The notes beneath the pieces are model-generated. The model was not told where the DNA came from. It saw only the letters and a program-made list of their open reading frames with translations, and searched no databases. Source: Sipunculus nudus (lineage: Eukaryota > Annelida > Sipuncula > Golfingiida > Sipunculidae). Taken from it: a stretch of DNA of 64,000 nucleotides. The position numbers were made by a program, and so were the translations under genes. Position 1 is the first letter of the stretch. Every line of letters starts with the position of its first letter. This document shows, one piece after another, positions 23,806 to 37,374 of this stretch. The stretch is taken from the NCBI GenBank assembly GCA_026874595.1, contig CM049306.1, positions 89,756,642 through 89,820,641 on the forward strand, written 5' to 3'.

Positions 23806-25362
23806 ACCCCTCAGCCTCAGTGATAGCAGACCATTGCTGTTTAAACAAATGTAACAAAACCCTAGCTCAGCCAGTGTAGCCGAGTGTGATCTCGAGGTGT
23901 TCTAGTGTGCACGTGTCAAACTGTGCTTGTACCCGCTGGCTGAAACAAGCGCGACGATTCGCGTGTTGGCATCTTGGCAGTGGTAAATAATAATGCTTCG
24001 CATGCCATCTGGGCAGGGAGAACTGGACCTATCCTTATAAAATCGTTGCGATTATGCGACAGAGTCCACAGTTAAGGGCGTAGGGTAAGGACTGTTGTGA
24101 GTGCGTTCGGCCCTACCCCTGTTAGCCCCAATTAAGAAGTAAAAATGCGCAAATATACCATGATTATAGAGTCTGCACTAGATGTAAATAAAAATAGTCT
24201 TTACACACTGTTGAACACGATGTGAGACTTTTTTCACACTTTTCTTCCTATAAATTAAATATGTATAAAACTTAAGTTTGATAACATTCAGAACTCCATG
24301 AGATAACGAAGTGAAATGGTTTTGGCTCAACAACTGTTTAGATATTTCGGTTTATATGTATACTGGTATATGCATGGCTTTTGAGTGCACATTGCACCTC
24401 TCAGTATATGGAATATGTATGTATTTTACCGAACCAATCATGAAGCAATCATAAAATTACAGAGGCGTATTTTTTTCAGATGTAAACATTCGGTCAGGTT
24501 CGGCTTTACAATCCATATATATTGTGAAAGTGTTATAATTAAGAACATATTAATTCTTTCTTGATATTCTGCCAATTTAGTTTGCTGTTATCCAATATAT
24601 GTATGCGAGTATTTCCTTCCTGTCAAACTCCGTAAAATGGCCTATTCTCTATGGGAGAGTATACAATTAGTTTCGAAATATATATATATATATATTTTTT
24701 TTAATATTAAATTCAGAGGAACTAGAGTTCCTTAAAATTTTAATCCCCGCGTGAGTCGTCAATTAACCATGTATTCTGATTTATTTGTTAGAAATCGCTG
24801 TTGTGTATTCAGTCTTCGGAAGCTTCAAATCTGTTGTGATCGAGATGTATGACAAAGTCATTTTGTGTTGAATATTCACTATTCGGTAAATATGAAGAAT
24901 AAAATTCAAGATTTTATTTATAAAATTGTAATATCACAGTGGATTTAACATAAGTATGTCATAAAAACACCTTTGAAATTGTACGGATGAGTCACAACTT
25001 ATATTAAACAAGGGCATGTCCTATTATATTTATACGAGTCCAGACGCAAGTTAGCAGTTTTATTAGCTTCAGGAGAAAGGGCGATAAGTCATGTCTAGTC
25101 AAGAAAACCCAAACGTTCCTGCATTCAATGGATGAAACCGATTCTTTTTTTATCTTAGGCAGGGGAGAAAATCCTCCCACGCCCTCCCACCCAAAGAGGA
25201 ACGCATATTTATATTCATGTCTTCGTCCATTCACAATGGCGTCTAAACGTTTATGTATGAAAGAAACAGATATGGAGTGAAGCTGTTTTCCTCTTTACAT
25301 GATATAAACATCCACGCTTTTATATGATATATAGGCAAATATATAATATAACCTGAAACAAT

Positions 25363-25363
25363 C

Positions 25364-25409
<46 letters not shown>
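25363..25409. repeat. (TA)n microsatellite
   Basis: TA tract of about 47 bases, the counterpart of 8374-8440. Confidence 0.95.
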
Positions 25410-25413
<4 letters not shown>

Positions 25414-25915
25414 AAAAATAACGGGTTTGGTTATCATTCCGAAATCTACACGAAAGCACCACCCCGTGCCGAGACTACGCTACGTCCCTGACAATGCATT
25501 TATATTTAGCTCAAAAATCGAAACGTTCGTCCAACAGAGGTATATCATATATATATAGGATATTAAGATACATGTATGGACTATTTGTACATGATTTAAC
25601 TACCAAGCCTATGGGACCGCTTTTGCTTTCTCATGGCAAAGCTGAGATGGCTAGATGGCGCCATCCGAGTAGACACACGATAAGACCGGCTCCTAAAATT
25701 TTCATTTCTGTAGGTTCGAAAATTGTATATTGCCACGGTTTTCATATTGCATGGTTTCACCTAATATTGTTACTGAGGTATAGACTATCATATGTGCAGT
25801 TGTATTCCCAAAGAGTGAAATTATTCGGCTTTAAAGTCATGCAACTAATCAGCTAAAGAGAACGAAAAGGTGAAGGCCATTTTATGTTTACCGTTGGCAA
25901 GCCCGACAATATCGT

Positions 25916-26866
25916 GTGACTGTATGGCAACTTGTATACCTCCCAAAAACTTTGATACAGATAAAAAAGAGGGTAAGAAGTGATTTGTCTAGCGATACCT
26001 CAATAGAATACTTAGCTAATAAGCGTAGCCACAAAGAACTAATCAACATGAACTCATCAGACGAAGTCCCATTGTCAAATGTTAGAGCTGGACTGGATCA
26101 ATCAACATCTGTTACTATAACAGACGCACAAACATTCACACAATATCTGCAGGCGGCCCTTTCTTCACCAATAATACAATCATCATTAAAAATAATAGTA
26201 GACGCCGCAATAAACGAAAAACTCCTGGTATATGAACAAAGGAAAGAGGCATGAGAAAAACACATTGTTGGTTTGGAAAATAAAGTGACAGATATGCAGG
26301 AGGAATTAGACGGTCAGCAACAATACTCCAGGAGAAATTCCATCAGAATAACAAATACATGGATGGAGACAAAAGAAGAAAATACAGAGAGGATGGTCAT
26401 AGACATGGCAAAAAACCTAATGAACACTGAAATACAGCCTGAGGAAATTGAAAGGTGTCACAGAGTTGGAAAATCACTATCCCAGGGTAAATACAGGCCA
26501 ATACTGGTTAAGCTTTTGTCCAATAAGACAAAGCAAAAGTTGCTTAAAGCAAAGAGTCTTCTACGAATGGCCGGGGACATTACAAACGGTCTGTTTATCA
26601 ATGAAGACCTAACTCGAACCAGACTAGCCATGTTTTACGAGGCGCGGGTTATGAAAAGAGAAAATCTGGTCCCTGATTGTTGGACGAACGACGGGGTTGT
26701 ATTTGTCCGTGAAAGGTCGGGTAAAGCTCTGGGATTTACAAGTCCGAGGAAGTTCAATTCATGGTGTGAGGCAACCAGGAGTAATCCTCCAGGCTCTTTC
26801 ACTTACGTGGTGAATGCCAGTCCTCAACTGACGTCAACTCCGAGAGTCTCAAACGAACTCAGTTGA
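25916..26866 (+). pseudogene. LINE ORF1, RNA-binding protein with internal TGA
   Basis: One frame runs from about 25916 to 26866, broken by a single TGA at 26252-26254. The C-terminal half (26255-26866) holds a coiled-coil-like lead (GLENKVTDMQEEL), QQYSRRNSIRI, the HRVG block and INEDLTRTRLAMFYEAR. These features match the RRM-like and C-terminal nucleic-acid-binding part of Tx1/L1 ORF1 proteins, which coat the element's RNA. Near the 5' end a better start (ATG at 25925) is in another frame and joins after an A-rich stretch at 25958-25980, suggesting a small indel there. The TGA is one C-to-T change from CGA. Confidence 0.75.
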
Positions 26867-27602
26867 AAATTAAGCAGTTCTACATTTCATAAAATCACTT
26901 AAATTGTTTGAAATTTTTTCAAAATTATATTTTGCTTTATAATGAATATTCATAAATAATAACTCTACATGCTTTTCGTTTTCATCAACAACTTAATGTA
27001 AGTTTATGTGCCTGAAGTGATGTAGCATAAATTGCAGCCGAATTTCTCAGTTTATGCAAACATTATATGCCATCTGATAAAATTTATAATACTTAATTCT
27101 TGTATAGAAATATGAAAAGGAGCCAGTCTTACAGTCTTTTTCTTTTATCTGAACACACTACATGTATTCCAGAGATTTTCTCTCTAGAGGATATTCAAAA
27201 TTTTACATAATTATTCAATTTAGTTCTCCATTATATTCAATATCTTGTGCTTAAATCTGCCATTTTCAAGGTTAAAAAACCTTGCTTCCCCTTGGATTGC
27301 GCCATATTTATATTTTAAACTCAATTGCAATCTGTTAAATCAAATGAGATTATTTGATTTCTTTATTTTATTGTTTTGTATATTTACTTCATGTGCTAGT
27401 GTAAATATTTATATGAGCAATTTAAGAAATATGCAATACAAGAGTGTTTGGAATAATTATATGTGGAATCATAAGGGTACAATTGGTCTGATGGTGGTTA
27501 TAGTGAATCTGCAAAGGAGTTACATATTTAACGAAGGGATGTCACCTGGAATTGGTTATTTATGGGGCACTCTAATCAAACTGCACTTTTTTTTCATTAT
27601 TA

Positions 27603-30600
27603 ATGGCTGGTTTTTCTGTAATTACACTTAACGTGAGAGGACTTAGGAAAAATAAAAACAGAATTAGTATTTTGAACTGGTTATCAGAAAAATTTGGTAC
27701 CAAAAGCATAATATACCTACAAGAGGCACGTTGCACTCCTAATATAGAGGCATCATGGAGGAAGGATTGGCCAGGTTTTATGTACTTTTCACATGGAACA
27801 AATATGTCTAAGGGAGTTATAACATTAATTGGGAAGGATTAAGATATTTGTGTGAACATCAGTCAGGTTGACCCAAAAGGTCGATATATAATCCTGAGAG
27901 CAACTGCGCAAGAAAAAGATTTCTTATTCATAAATACTTAACAAATACTGAAACTGACCAGGTAACCTTTCTCCTACACATTCACGATGTAGTAAATAGT
28001 TTACACTTGGAAGAAAATACTCAAGTAATTTGGGGTGGAGATTTTAATATATGTCTATCAAAAATGGATGCAGATGAAGAGCACTACCAGCGGAAAGATA
28101 AATCTTTGAATTTAATAAAAAAATAATGTCTGATTTTGATTTATTAGATCTCTGGAGAATAAGAAATCCAAACTGCAGACGATATACATGGCGTTCGAAA
28201 ACCCCTTTTAAGCAACGTAGACTTGATATGTTATTGGTTGTAAACGAACTGAATACTCACGTTACTATAGTTGATATTGCTCCAGCTATCTTTACTGACC
28301 GCTCAGTTGTAATGTTAAAGGTAAATTATTTACCTGATGATACACGTGGCCCGTCATATTGGAAACTGAATACATCTTTATTAAACGATCCTGAATATGT
28401 GCTACTAATAAGAATCTATTGTCTCCTTGAGGAGGACTGTAAAGAATAAAATGGATGAAAAATTGTGGTGGGAATTTTTTAAATTTAAAATAAAAGAATT
28501 TCAATTAAATTTGCAAAACAAAAAAAGGAAAGAGAAAAAAGCAGGCAAAACTTCTTGAACAAGAAATAAAATTACCGAAGAGAACTTGACTATAAACAGG
28601 CAAACAACGGCAGGAATTGGAACGGTACTACAACAGAATCACAGAGGGTTTGATTGTAGGGTACAGAGTTCAGTGGGTCGAAGAAGGCGAACGCTCTACG
28701 AAATTTTTGTTTAATTTAGAGAAAGGAATAAACGTAAATCAACCATTAAAAAATTGGTTTACGACGGAAAGGAAATAACAAACCCTCGAGAAATAATGGA
28801 AGTTATAAAATCTTATTTCCAGGGAAAATATTTAAAGAAAAAGATGTAACAGAAACAGATTGCTGTAATTTTTTAACACAGCTATCTATACCTGTCCTGT
28901 CAGAGGAGGATATAAATATATATGATGGATTAATAGAAAAGTCCGATATTTTAAGGGCACTTAAAGAAATGAAAAAAACAATAAAACCCCCGGAAATGAT
29001 GGTCTGCCTAAAGAATTTTATATAACTTTCTTCGATGTCATAGGTGATGATTTTACCAACTGCTTGAATAAATGTTTTATAGATGGTGTCTTATAGATAA
29101 TTATAAACTTTTTTATAAACTTATTTATTTTACATGGATTGTACAAATAGTTATTATAACTAATCGAGGCACTCTCCATGGCTCCGGTGATGGCGTTCGG
29201 TAGTCTGCAGAGGTGGAGGAAACCGTGATAAAATTGATTGAGAAACCTGGAAAGGACAATACACTTTTAACATCATGGCGGCCAATAAGCTTCCTTAATG
29301 TAGATGTAAAAGTTATTAGCATCACATTAGTGAGCCATCTGCAGAAATTATTACCAAAATTAATATCAAACGAACAAACGGCATTCATCAAAGGCAGACG
29401 AATATCGGATACATGTTCACTGATAAGAGATATTCTGGATTACTGTGATATAGAAAATAAAAAATATATATTATTCGTAATAGACTTTGCTGCAGCTTTT
29501 GATACAATCGACTATGAATATATGTTTGCAACTTTGAAAAAATATGGGTTTGGGGTTGCATTTCTTATTGTGTTGTAAATAACGGGTATACCACTGGCTA
29601 CTTTGGGTTGAATAAGGGTACAAGACAAGGAGACCCGCTGGCTCCATATTTATTTATTTTGGTTATTGGAACTTTAGCGTTACTGGTGCGACAATCGAAA
29701 AAAGTAAACGGCATTTGTATAAATGGTGTTGAGATAAAGCAGTGCATGTTCGCTAACGACACCACATATTTTCTCAGATACTTATACTCAATGGAGCACT
29801 TAAAAACACATCTGGATGATTTTGCTACATATTCGTCGATAGTTGTTAATTATAAAAAAATGTGAGGCAGCGTGGTTAGGAAGAACATCCAGAAAAACAG
29901 AATTTCAAGGAGACATAAAATGGATTAATTTAGAGAAGGATGCAATAAAAATATTAGGTATATGGTACACATATGATGAGAAACTTTCACATATTCTTAA
30001 CTTTGATAATGTCTTTGAAAACATGAAGAAAATCCTGAATTTATGGCGGCAAAGGTCGTTGTCAATTTATGGTAGAAATACAGTTGTCAAGTCTATATAT
30101 GTGTCAAAGATTTTAAAGATTAAGAAGGTGAAAATGTTATGACTGACTTCATCTGGAATGGAAGAAAACCGAAAATAAGATATGATGTACTAATCAGCGA
30201 TCAAGAAGAAGGAGGAATAAATCTCCCAGATATAGAAACCATTAGAGAGAGCCAGAGAATAATGTTGATTATACGATTGAAAAACATGTTAGCTACTAAT
30301 AAATGTACAATATTCTTAGATTTTTTATTTGGAATATATTGGAGGTATAAAAAATATAGGGGTTAATTTTGACGTGAGCATTACGGGCAGGAAAATTTCA
30401 AAATTCTATATTCAGTGTTTAGAATTATGGTCTAGGTTTACCTCATGTGTACCAGATAATACAGAAAGTATATATCGACAGCCTGTATGGAACAATAAAA
30501 ATATAATAGTGGACGGGAGATCTACTTATGTGAGTTATTTAGATAAATTAGGAATTAAATGCATATATCATCTGTATAAGCACAATGGTTGTAAAAAAGA

Positions 30601-31303
30601 ATTAAGTGATATTGTACCTCACACTTGTATGGAGTATAAAATATATTTAATACATTGGCTAGCTATTCAAGAGGCTGTGCCTATAAATTGGAAACAACAG
30701 ATTATATCAAAAGAAATACCTTCCACAATATAGGAGAAGGGAGAACCAGTAAACAAAATAAAACTTCAGGGGGAAACAAACAATGAATGGAGCTGGAAAG
30801 AAGCAGCTAAGTTAGTATACACTGTTACCTTAGATATGTATATGCGACATTTCCAGTTTATAATTCTTCATAATGTTTTAGCGGTTAATGAAAAACTCTT
30901 CATATGGAAAATCTCGGATACTGAGAGATGTTCTTATTGCTTCATTCAAAAGGAAACTGTTATCCATCTATTTTGTAAGTGTCACAGGGCAGTCACATTT
31001 AATGGACAAATAAAGAATATGGTTATGAAAGTAGGTATTGATATGCCTCAATTACAGGACAGTTTAATATATGTTGGGTGTGAGAAAAATGAACTCAAAT
31101 GTCTCCTTGATAAGTTGATATTAATTTATAAATATGTTTTGTTTAAATATCGTAAGGATGTTGATGTTCCGTCTTTTGTTACATTTGTTTATCATGTGGA
31201 AAATATGGAATTATTAGAGCGCAAAGTGGGGGAGAAGAAAATGATGTTAGACCTACATGATGACAAATGGGGTAAATTAATGCCTCTGTTAAGAATCAGA
31301 TGA
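27603..31303 (+). pseudogene. LINE ORF2, endonuclease-reverse transcriptase, multiply frameshifted
   Basis: The endonuclease begins FSVITLNVRGL with catalytic Glu in LQEARC (about 27720), WGGDFN (28030-28047) and RRLDM..TDRSVV (28220-28310), where the family's final SDH-like His is Arg. The reverse transcriptase starts near 29213 (TSWRPISFLNVD), with AFIKGRR, VIDFAAAFDTI, then GTRQGDPLAPYLF. The catalytic box reads FANDTTYF, so the first Asp of the usual ADD is Asn. A C-terminal finger C-x2-C-x8-H-x3-C lies near 30930-30985. Frames change at least five times and a TAA sits at 27840-27842. The RNA template would be copied at the nick made by the endonuclease in a working element; this copy cannot do so. 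Confidence 0.85.
29120..29224 (-). mobile_element. SINE body fragment inside LINE ORF2 (foldback-free junction)
   Basis: TTACATGGATTGTACAA, TAGTTATTATAACTAAT, then CGAGGCACTCTC and GGTGGAGGAAACC match sequence on both sides of the foldback elements in B and C. Here they are joined without the 830-bp foldback insert. The fragment interrupts the reverse-transcriptase frame just before its first motif. Confidence 0.65.
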
Positions 31304-31505
31304 TATGTAATTGAATGTAATAATTATGTAATCCACTATTCTTTGTATAAAAAAATATGTCCACTGTCACATGCATAAACGTTATATACACTATCACATT
31401 CATGTTCAATTTTGAGGGTTTGTCGGTGATGAAAAAAAACCCGAAACAATTAAAAATTATTGAGGTGAAATTTTTCTGAGACAACCCTCTGATCTGAAGA
31501 AAAAA

Positions 31506-32716
31506 AAAGCTGAGATGACATTCGCATAAAGCGTAACGGCCTGATATGCAAATATGAGGGAACCGTCAGCCTTGTGACGCCCTTGTATGCAAATATCAGG
31601 GATTCACCATACGGATTTTACAAGGCTTTTGAGATAAGACCTATCACTGAGTTATTTTTAGAAATGGAATCACGTTTTATTTTACGCATTTAAGTAGTAA
31701 ATGTAAGGCAAAAGAATAAAAGGTATGGTTCTCAGGCACCGCCCGCATCAATTTTTAACCCCCGCATCAACATTTTTATTTTGATTTTCAATAAAAACTT
31801 ACCAATTTTTCCAGAAGATAAAATCATACAATTCCCTTTGTTATGTAGTGCTTTCACTTCTTTAGCAAAATAGATCTATTATTATCATGCTTTCCCCTTA
31901 TCATTTGACATTTTTATCGAAACATACATAAAGTCCAGGCAAGGCTGTATATATATCTATTCCATCGTTTGAATGAAATTCCCACAAAATGACAAATAAC
32001 CATGAAAAAACAAGATATATTAAAATTCATGATCACGGACCACTGTTTCCCTACCCTCGTTTTCAATTTTTTTTATCTAGCATGGATCCAGCTACGTTGT
32101 TTTACACAATGATCAATTTCAATATCGTGATAATTAGGAAGTTTCTTGAGGTAGTTTTTGCGGGTATGAGCTAATCAGAGGCGAGCTTTGTTAATTACAG
32201 CTTGAAATTATTAGAAAATATTCCTGGCATGTCTGACATTTCATCCTTAGTTCATAAATACTGTGTCATATTTGAGAAAGACATAATTTATTTTATATAT
32301 CATTTAAAGTTTCCATCGCGGTAAGGTATCCAACCTGAACGGTTCATATTTCTAGTATTTATTCTAACACTGTACGCTACTGTAGTTTGGGTCGTACTAC
32401 ATATGTTTTGAGTCGCATGCACACCTTCCTCAAAGGAATATCTGAGGTCCTATTCCGTCGAAAAAAATGGATTTCTCTTTGATATTTGTTGAGATTACGC
32501 TGTATACTGACTGAATATACTGATAGTATATGCTGCGTCCGACAGAATATTCAAATTGATCGTATAATTTTTTCGCTACATTTTTTAAAATAATGTTTCC
32601 ATGTTTTAATGGCTTTTCATTGCCTTACACTTCATTCATACAATGAGCTCCGCGGTATCTCAGGTGTGAACACACTTGATAGTTACTAGGGGCTATAAAT
32701 AAGTAAGTGGCGTATA

Positions 32717-32773
<57 letters not shown>

Positions 32774-33329
32774 CACTTTTTTCATCACAGTGGATGATTG
32801 CGTTTTGATCAGTTCCGAAAGCAGTTTTTCCCAAAGTCAGTTGCATCATTGAACCATGTCAACGGCCTCAGCACTTGGTTCCAACCTGGCCAGATAATCC
32901 GTTTTATGTCTTTAAATTCCCAAAGGTTTAATGTTATATTAGACAATCGTAACAATGATGTCATTGTACTCCCCATAAACATCAAGGGGCACTCTACAGC
33001 TAGCCAGGTAGGACTGGACCCAGATTGGTGAGCTCTATGTCACGTGTGGGAGTGCTTGCTCCCCCCCCCCCGCCCTGCAGGCTTATGTACCTTGTTTGGT
33101 GTTACATATATTATTGCATTACGTTTACCTTATAAGCTCTCTCTTATTTCCATCGTTCGATTGTGTGCAGTGTGCTTCTGCTGTTATCAGTTAAATACAC
33201 GAACACAACCGTCTGGGTTGTGTATATCGCTCTAGTCATCCAATGCCATCAAACTTCTCCCAGAATTCTTCTTACGTTCCCCTGCTTATTAGTCTGGTCA
33301 ATATAATTTAAGCGACCCAGCAACCTGTT
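31506..33329. other. Duplicated non-coding stretch in copy B right of the LINE
   Basis: Collinear with 8660-10540 in copy A apart from indels. It includes the (TA)n tract 32713-32769 and a C homopolymer at 33061-33070. The 77-codon open frame 32798-33031 is frameshifted in A and matches no family I know. Confidence 0.5.
32713..32769. repeat. (TA)n microsatellite
   Basis: TA tract of about 57 bases with one interruption near its left end; counterpart of 10045-10099. Confidence 0.95.
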
Positions 33330-33585
33330 TATCACTCACAAACGGTTGCGCCTTTCGGAGGCTCCTCGGTGGTATGACCCCGAAATGGGGACGATTACGC
33401 ATCCAGGGCCTGCAGGTGCAGTAGTCACTAGGCCTGGTTAACGCCAGGATATAAAATGAGAGGAAGCGTGTGATAATGCCTTTCATGTAGTCCGAAGCCG
33501 GAATTGAATTCTGCAGAGTTTATATATATGTAGTTAAGTAACCATCAAAATAGAGTTGGTTACCTCCACAATAAAATAAACTTTT
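33330..33585 (+). mobile_element. 5'-truncated SINE, copy B
   Basis: Counterpart of 10540-10785, with the same missing head and the same A-rich end, so the truncation predates the duplication. Confidence 0.6.
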
Positions 33586-33594
33586 TTGTGGTTT

Positions 33595-33840
33595 CCCTGC
33601 ATGCCGAGTTGTATCCTGGGTTAAAGGGCATAATCAGGAGCAATATAATGCCTATTCTTTCATGCTTGTCGATCAATTCAATTTTGCTTCATTCAAAAGT
33701 TTTCCCGGCAAAACCATCCTAACACACGGTCTCAGTACCTCACATTCAGCTGCTTTAACCCTTGTTATGGTTCTGGGTGTGAATATACATTGTCCACGTG
33801 TGTCTGTTTACTAAAACAAAGCCGCGTGACCGAGGGTCCC
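33595..33840 (+). repeat. Dispersed repeat, forward copy in B
   Basis: Counterpart of 10795-11035. The inverted relative at 18355-18560 has no counterpart in B. Confidence 0.65.
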
Positions 33841-34079
33841 AAATTTGCGCATGATCAAGAGATCAAATAAAAGGAGTGGCCCAAACTCGAAAGTTATGAA
33901 ACACCGGTTGTAAGCCAGTGATCGCGCCCGGTCTACTTTTTTAATTCTCTGAGTAAGCCAATGGTTTCAGTAAAATAATTGGGCAGGTACAATGCTTTTT
34001 ATGTAAAAGCCACACAGGCGAGAGGTTTCTATTTTCATCAGCTGAAACTGAATGTAAAACTAGTGGGTGCCCTTTAGCT

Positions 34080-34360
34080 AGAAATCTTCAGTATGATAGA
34101 TGTCGGACTGGTGAATGTATTTGAGGATTCTTCAGGTGTGTTGGATAACAGACTGGTGAGTGTCTTTGGGGAGCTTCATTTGTGTTGAATGTAGACCTAA
34201 TTTATGTCTCTGATGAGGGAATTTTCAGGTGTGCGTTGGAGACCAAATCTGTGAATGCTGTGAATCATCGGGTGTGTTGGCTGTCACACTGGTTAATATC
34301 GTTGAGTAATTTTTAGATGTGTCGGATACCAAAGCGTTCATGTTTTTGGGCAAGCTTTAG
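34080..34360 (+). repeat. Degenerate minisatellite, copy B
   Basis: Counterpart of 11335-11620, with the same GTGTGTTGGA theme and similar unit number. Confidence 0.4.
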
Positions 34361-37002
34361 TACGATAGAAGTTCAGTTGGAGAAATCTAAGTGATGTATC
34401 CAGGAGTTCTAGATAGGGTACCAAGTGCAACTTCTTAATGGGGGGGGGGGTCCTAATTTTTTAGACCTTCTGAAATATGCCCCTTAACCTAGCTTTGTGG
34501 CGAAATTCCACCTTAAGACAGCAGTAAAGTGACATATACGCGATCCCCTGTGCTGTCAGTCTATTGCTAGAGGTGGTAGGGCGGGTTACTCTGCATTGAT
34601 CTGCAGATGTATAGAGTAAATGGTAATGGAAAACAAGGTCAGAAAGAGAAGAAAGACATGAATGGTCCATTGAACATGTACTAGCATATGGTGGAACAGT
34701 ACACTACAGTACAAAGGAAATATGCTTATAAACCAGAACCGCATATGTTCATCATGTTGTGATAATGCAAAATAGGTTGTGTCTCTGCTTTAAGTTAATA
34801 TACCGTGTCCTGTGCATACGACTATGTACTTGTACATGTACCAGCCCATGATATCTCTAAGTAAAAGATCGGCCTGTAGTAATGCATGCTGAGACTCGGT
34901 GGTGATATGACAGAACCATCAAGTTATAGAGGCTACATGTCAGAATGGTCTCAAGCAAGCTAAATAGGTAATTCAAAAAGGTGATAGCTTTTATCACAAA
35001 GTGAGTCTTGACCACTACAACAGTTTTGATTTTGTTACACTGTTTGACGGCATAGATATCATAGTCCGTTCCTTCACCCTCATTATCCTGTTTTCTCAAT
35101 CATGTTTCAGCAAGTCAAAGAATGCCAACACTTTTTCACCCTTCGGTAAAAAGAGTAAAAATGCATAATTTATCATTTTAGATATAATAGCCTCCTTCTG
35201 TCACTTTTCTGTAAACAATTTTAAACTATTTTATGAGAATCTCTTCTATTCTATAGCGACATCTTACCACAAACCTGTGAAATGGACATGACAGGGAACA
35301 GTGATGACGTCATAATGGACGTAATGCACAACAGAGATGTCCATATTCACGAGACAATTAACAAGAGCTGTCAACCCCTGTTTACAGTGTGGCCTGTATT
35401 CTCCTCTTTCAAGGCTTCCCTCTCACGCCACACACTACTTCATAATCGTATCCCTGAAGATCAAACAATGGTCACCTGGTAACGACGCCATGAACCACAG
35501 ATATATATGAAACATGTCAACCAGGCCGTAAATTTATTAAAATTAATAGCAGGTATATTTTGCTTTGGTGACTTGGCGACAGCTTAGTCAAGAAAAGAAC
35601 CCAAGGTGGTTATCTTTAAATTGACTTTAATAGGTGAAATAAAAACGTTTCTTACAATGTCTCCTTCTATATACACCCTCCGCCAAACACAGACTCTTTA
35701 AGAATACACGATTTGATTCCGTCTCCGTCCATTGAAAGATGTTATATATTTAAATAATATATAACATGTTTTGAACAATATTTTATGTATTAAATAAACA
35801 GGGACTTCTCTAGAATCTATTAAAACAAAAGAAAATATGAAAATATTTACACATTGCCCATACGTTATATACTCAGCAAACGTATGTAGCGCAATATCTA
35901 AGAAAGAAGCAATTGTCTTGACTATGAAATTTTGGATTACAAATGCAGACTTTACTGAATGTATGTATTTGTAAAAAAGACTGCATGTGTAAGCTTACGA
36001 CACTCGCTTATTAGTTCGGTAAAACTACATATATAGCATGGGGGGGGGGGGTTGACGCAATTAGCCCACCCCTATAGTCTTGACGCCCTTCCAATTACCT
36101 ATTGTTATAATATCATACAGAGACAGAAACTGGAATTGAGCACACGCAAGCAAAACTTTATAAACTTTTAAAAATTATTTTAAAGACCCTTATCTATTTA
36201 TAAAATGAGACAAACAAACAACATTGAAACAATAAAATATTAATGTAAGACAAACCACACCCCATTATAATCGATGCTATATTCCATTTTACTCACTCGT
36301 GTTTATCTTGAATACAGCCAGTAGCTTCAATTGTTTGTGATGACTACATTTATTGAAAGTTAAATTATCTGTTGCATACTCTGACGCATCGTTACGTGAA
36401 TACACTCATAAAGTATGACTGAAAAGGGAAGATATTCTGCTCGGGGATAATTTGATACATAACAGTGCAACATTGGGCGGTTATTAGGAAAAGGTACGTA
36501 AGTTACTATGCAGCCCCTGGATAGGATGTTCCAAAGAGACAGAATAGGACCATTCATTATTTTGTATAATGTTACCTAATTTGATAATTAACAAAGTAAA
36601 CAACTGAAGAAAACTTATTGATACATCGGAAGACTTAATGTAAAATGAAAATGACACAATCATTCATTTTAAGTCTTTCATTCTTTATCACTATTTTCAA
36701 TCAGACGTACTGATAAAACGTCTGTATCAAGAAAGATCCTAATATAATTGAAACACGAACAAAGAAATGTGCCAAATAATAAAACTTTACAAATCTCACT
36801 CTCTGAACACATCACGAGAATTGTAGTGTAAAAGGAATGTACAAAAATTGTTTTAACAGTAACATAACAAAGAGCAATTTGTTTGCAATTTGCCTAAACA
36901 TAATATGTGTAACAATAATGGCATGGTTATTAACTCAAGGAAATTTGGTTATTTGAATACAATTTTACATGCTGATGGATTCAAGCAAGATAACATCAGC
37001 AG

Positions 37003-37059
<57 letters not shown>

Positions 37060-37374
37060 CTAAAGCTTTCATGGGAAATTGCTGATATATTCAAGCCAGA
37101 TAACAGCAGCAAATATATTGATGGCTACAGCTTTCCTTGGAAAATAGGGTCACACCCTGCAAATGTTGTAGTTTTATGCCTTTTTAAATATGCACCATCA
37201 AGATATATATATAGCTAAATATGTTTCTTCGATGAACCACAAGCAGATATAGCTGTCACTTTGAAGACGATCATGTCCTTATCAAATGGCGTATATAGGA
37301 TAATGTTACATTGTATAGTGATAACTACTGAATATACAGAAAGAGTGAATATAGTCCAACACAAAGACAGGTGA
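34361..37374. other. Non-coding stretch downstream of the receptor pseudogene, copy B
   Basis: Collinear with 11621-14597. It contains a G homopolymer (34441-34450), CRE palindrome TGACGTCA (35305-35312), a second G run (36040-36050) and a (TA)n tract (37006-37058) that is expanded relative to A (14285-14308). Confidence 0.5.
37006..37058. repeat. (TA)n microsatellite, expanded in copy B only
   Basis: A TA tract of about 53 bases stands where copy A has only a short imperfect TA/CA stretch near 14285-14308. Confidence 0.9.

Larger units (their letters stand above)
22171..25650. other. Duplicated non-coding stretch in copy B left of the LINE
   Basis: No supported gene. It contains the triplicated block, the SINE at 23368 and a (TA)n tract at 25363-25409. 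A 206-codon plus-strand open frame (23026-23646) runs through the SINE and does not persist in copies A and C. Confidence 0.55.
25651..31505 (+). mobile_element. Tx1/L1-like LINE, near full length, inactive
   Basis: The element is a 5.85-kb two-ORF non-LTR retrotransposon ending in a short poly(A) run (31500-31508). It is flanked by a 13-bp target duplication: AAAGCTGAGATGG at 25638-25650 and AAAGCTGAGATGA at 31506-31518, overlapping the tail. ORF1 (25916-26866) has an L1-type RNA-binding region. ORF2 (27603-31303) has APE endonuclease, reverse transcriptase and a C-terminal CCHC-like finger. ORF2 is broken by many frameshifts and carries a SINE fragment. The matching site in copy A (about 8647-8659) is empty, so insertion most simply followed the duplication. 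Spacing between the ORFs is long (about 735 bp). Confidence 0.88.

Noticed and set aside
32798-33031. 77-codon plus-strand open frame in copy B
   Set aside because: Frameshifted in copy A, and no recognisable domain; probably an old repeat fragment.
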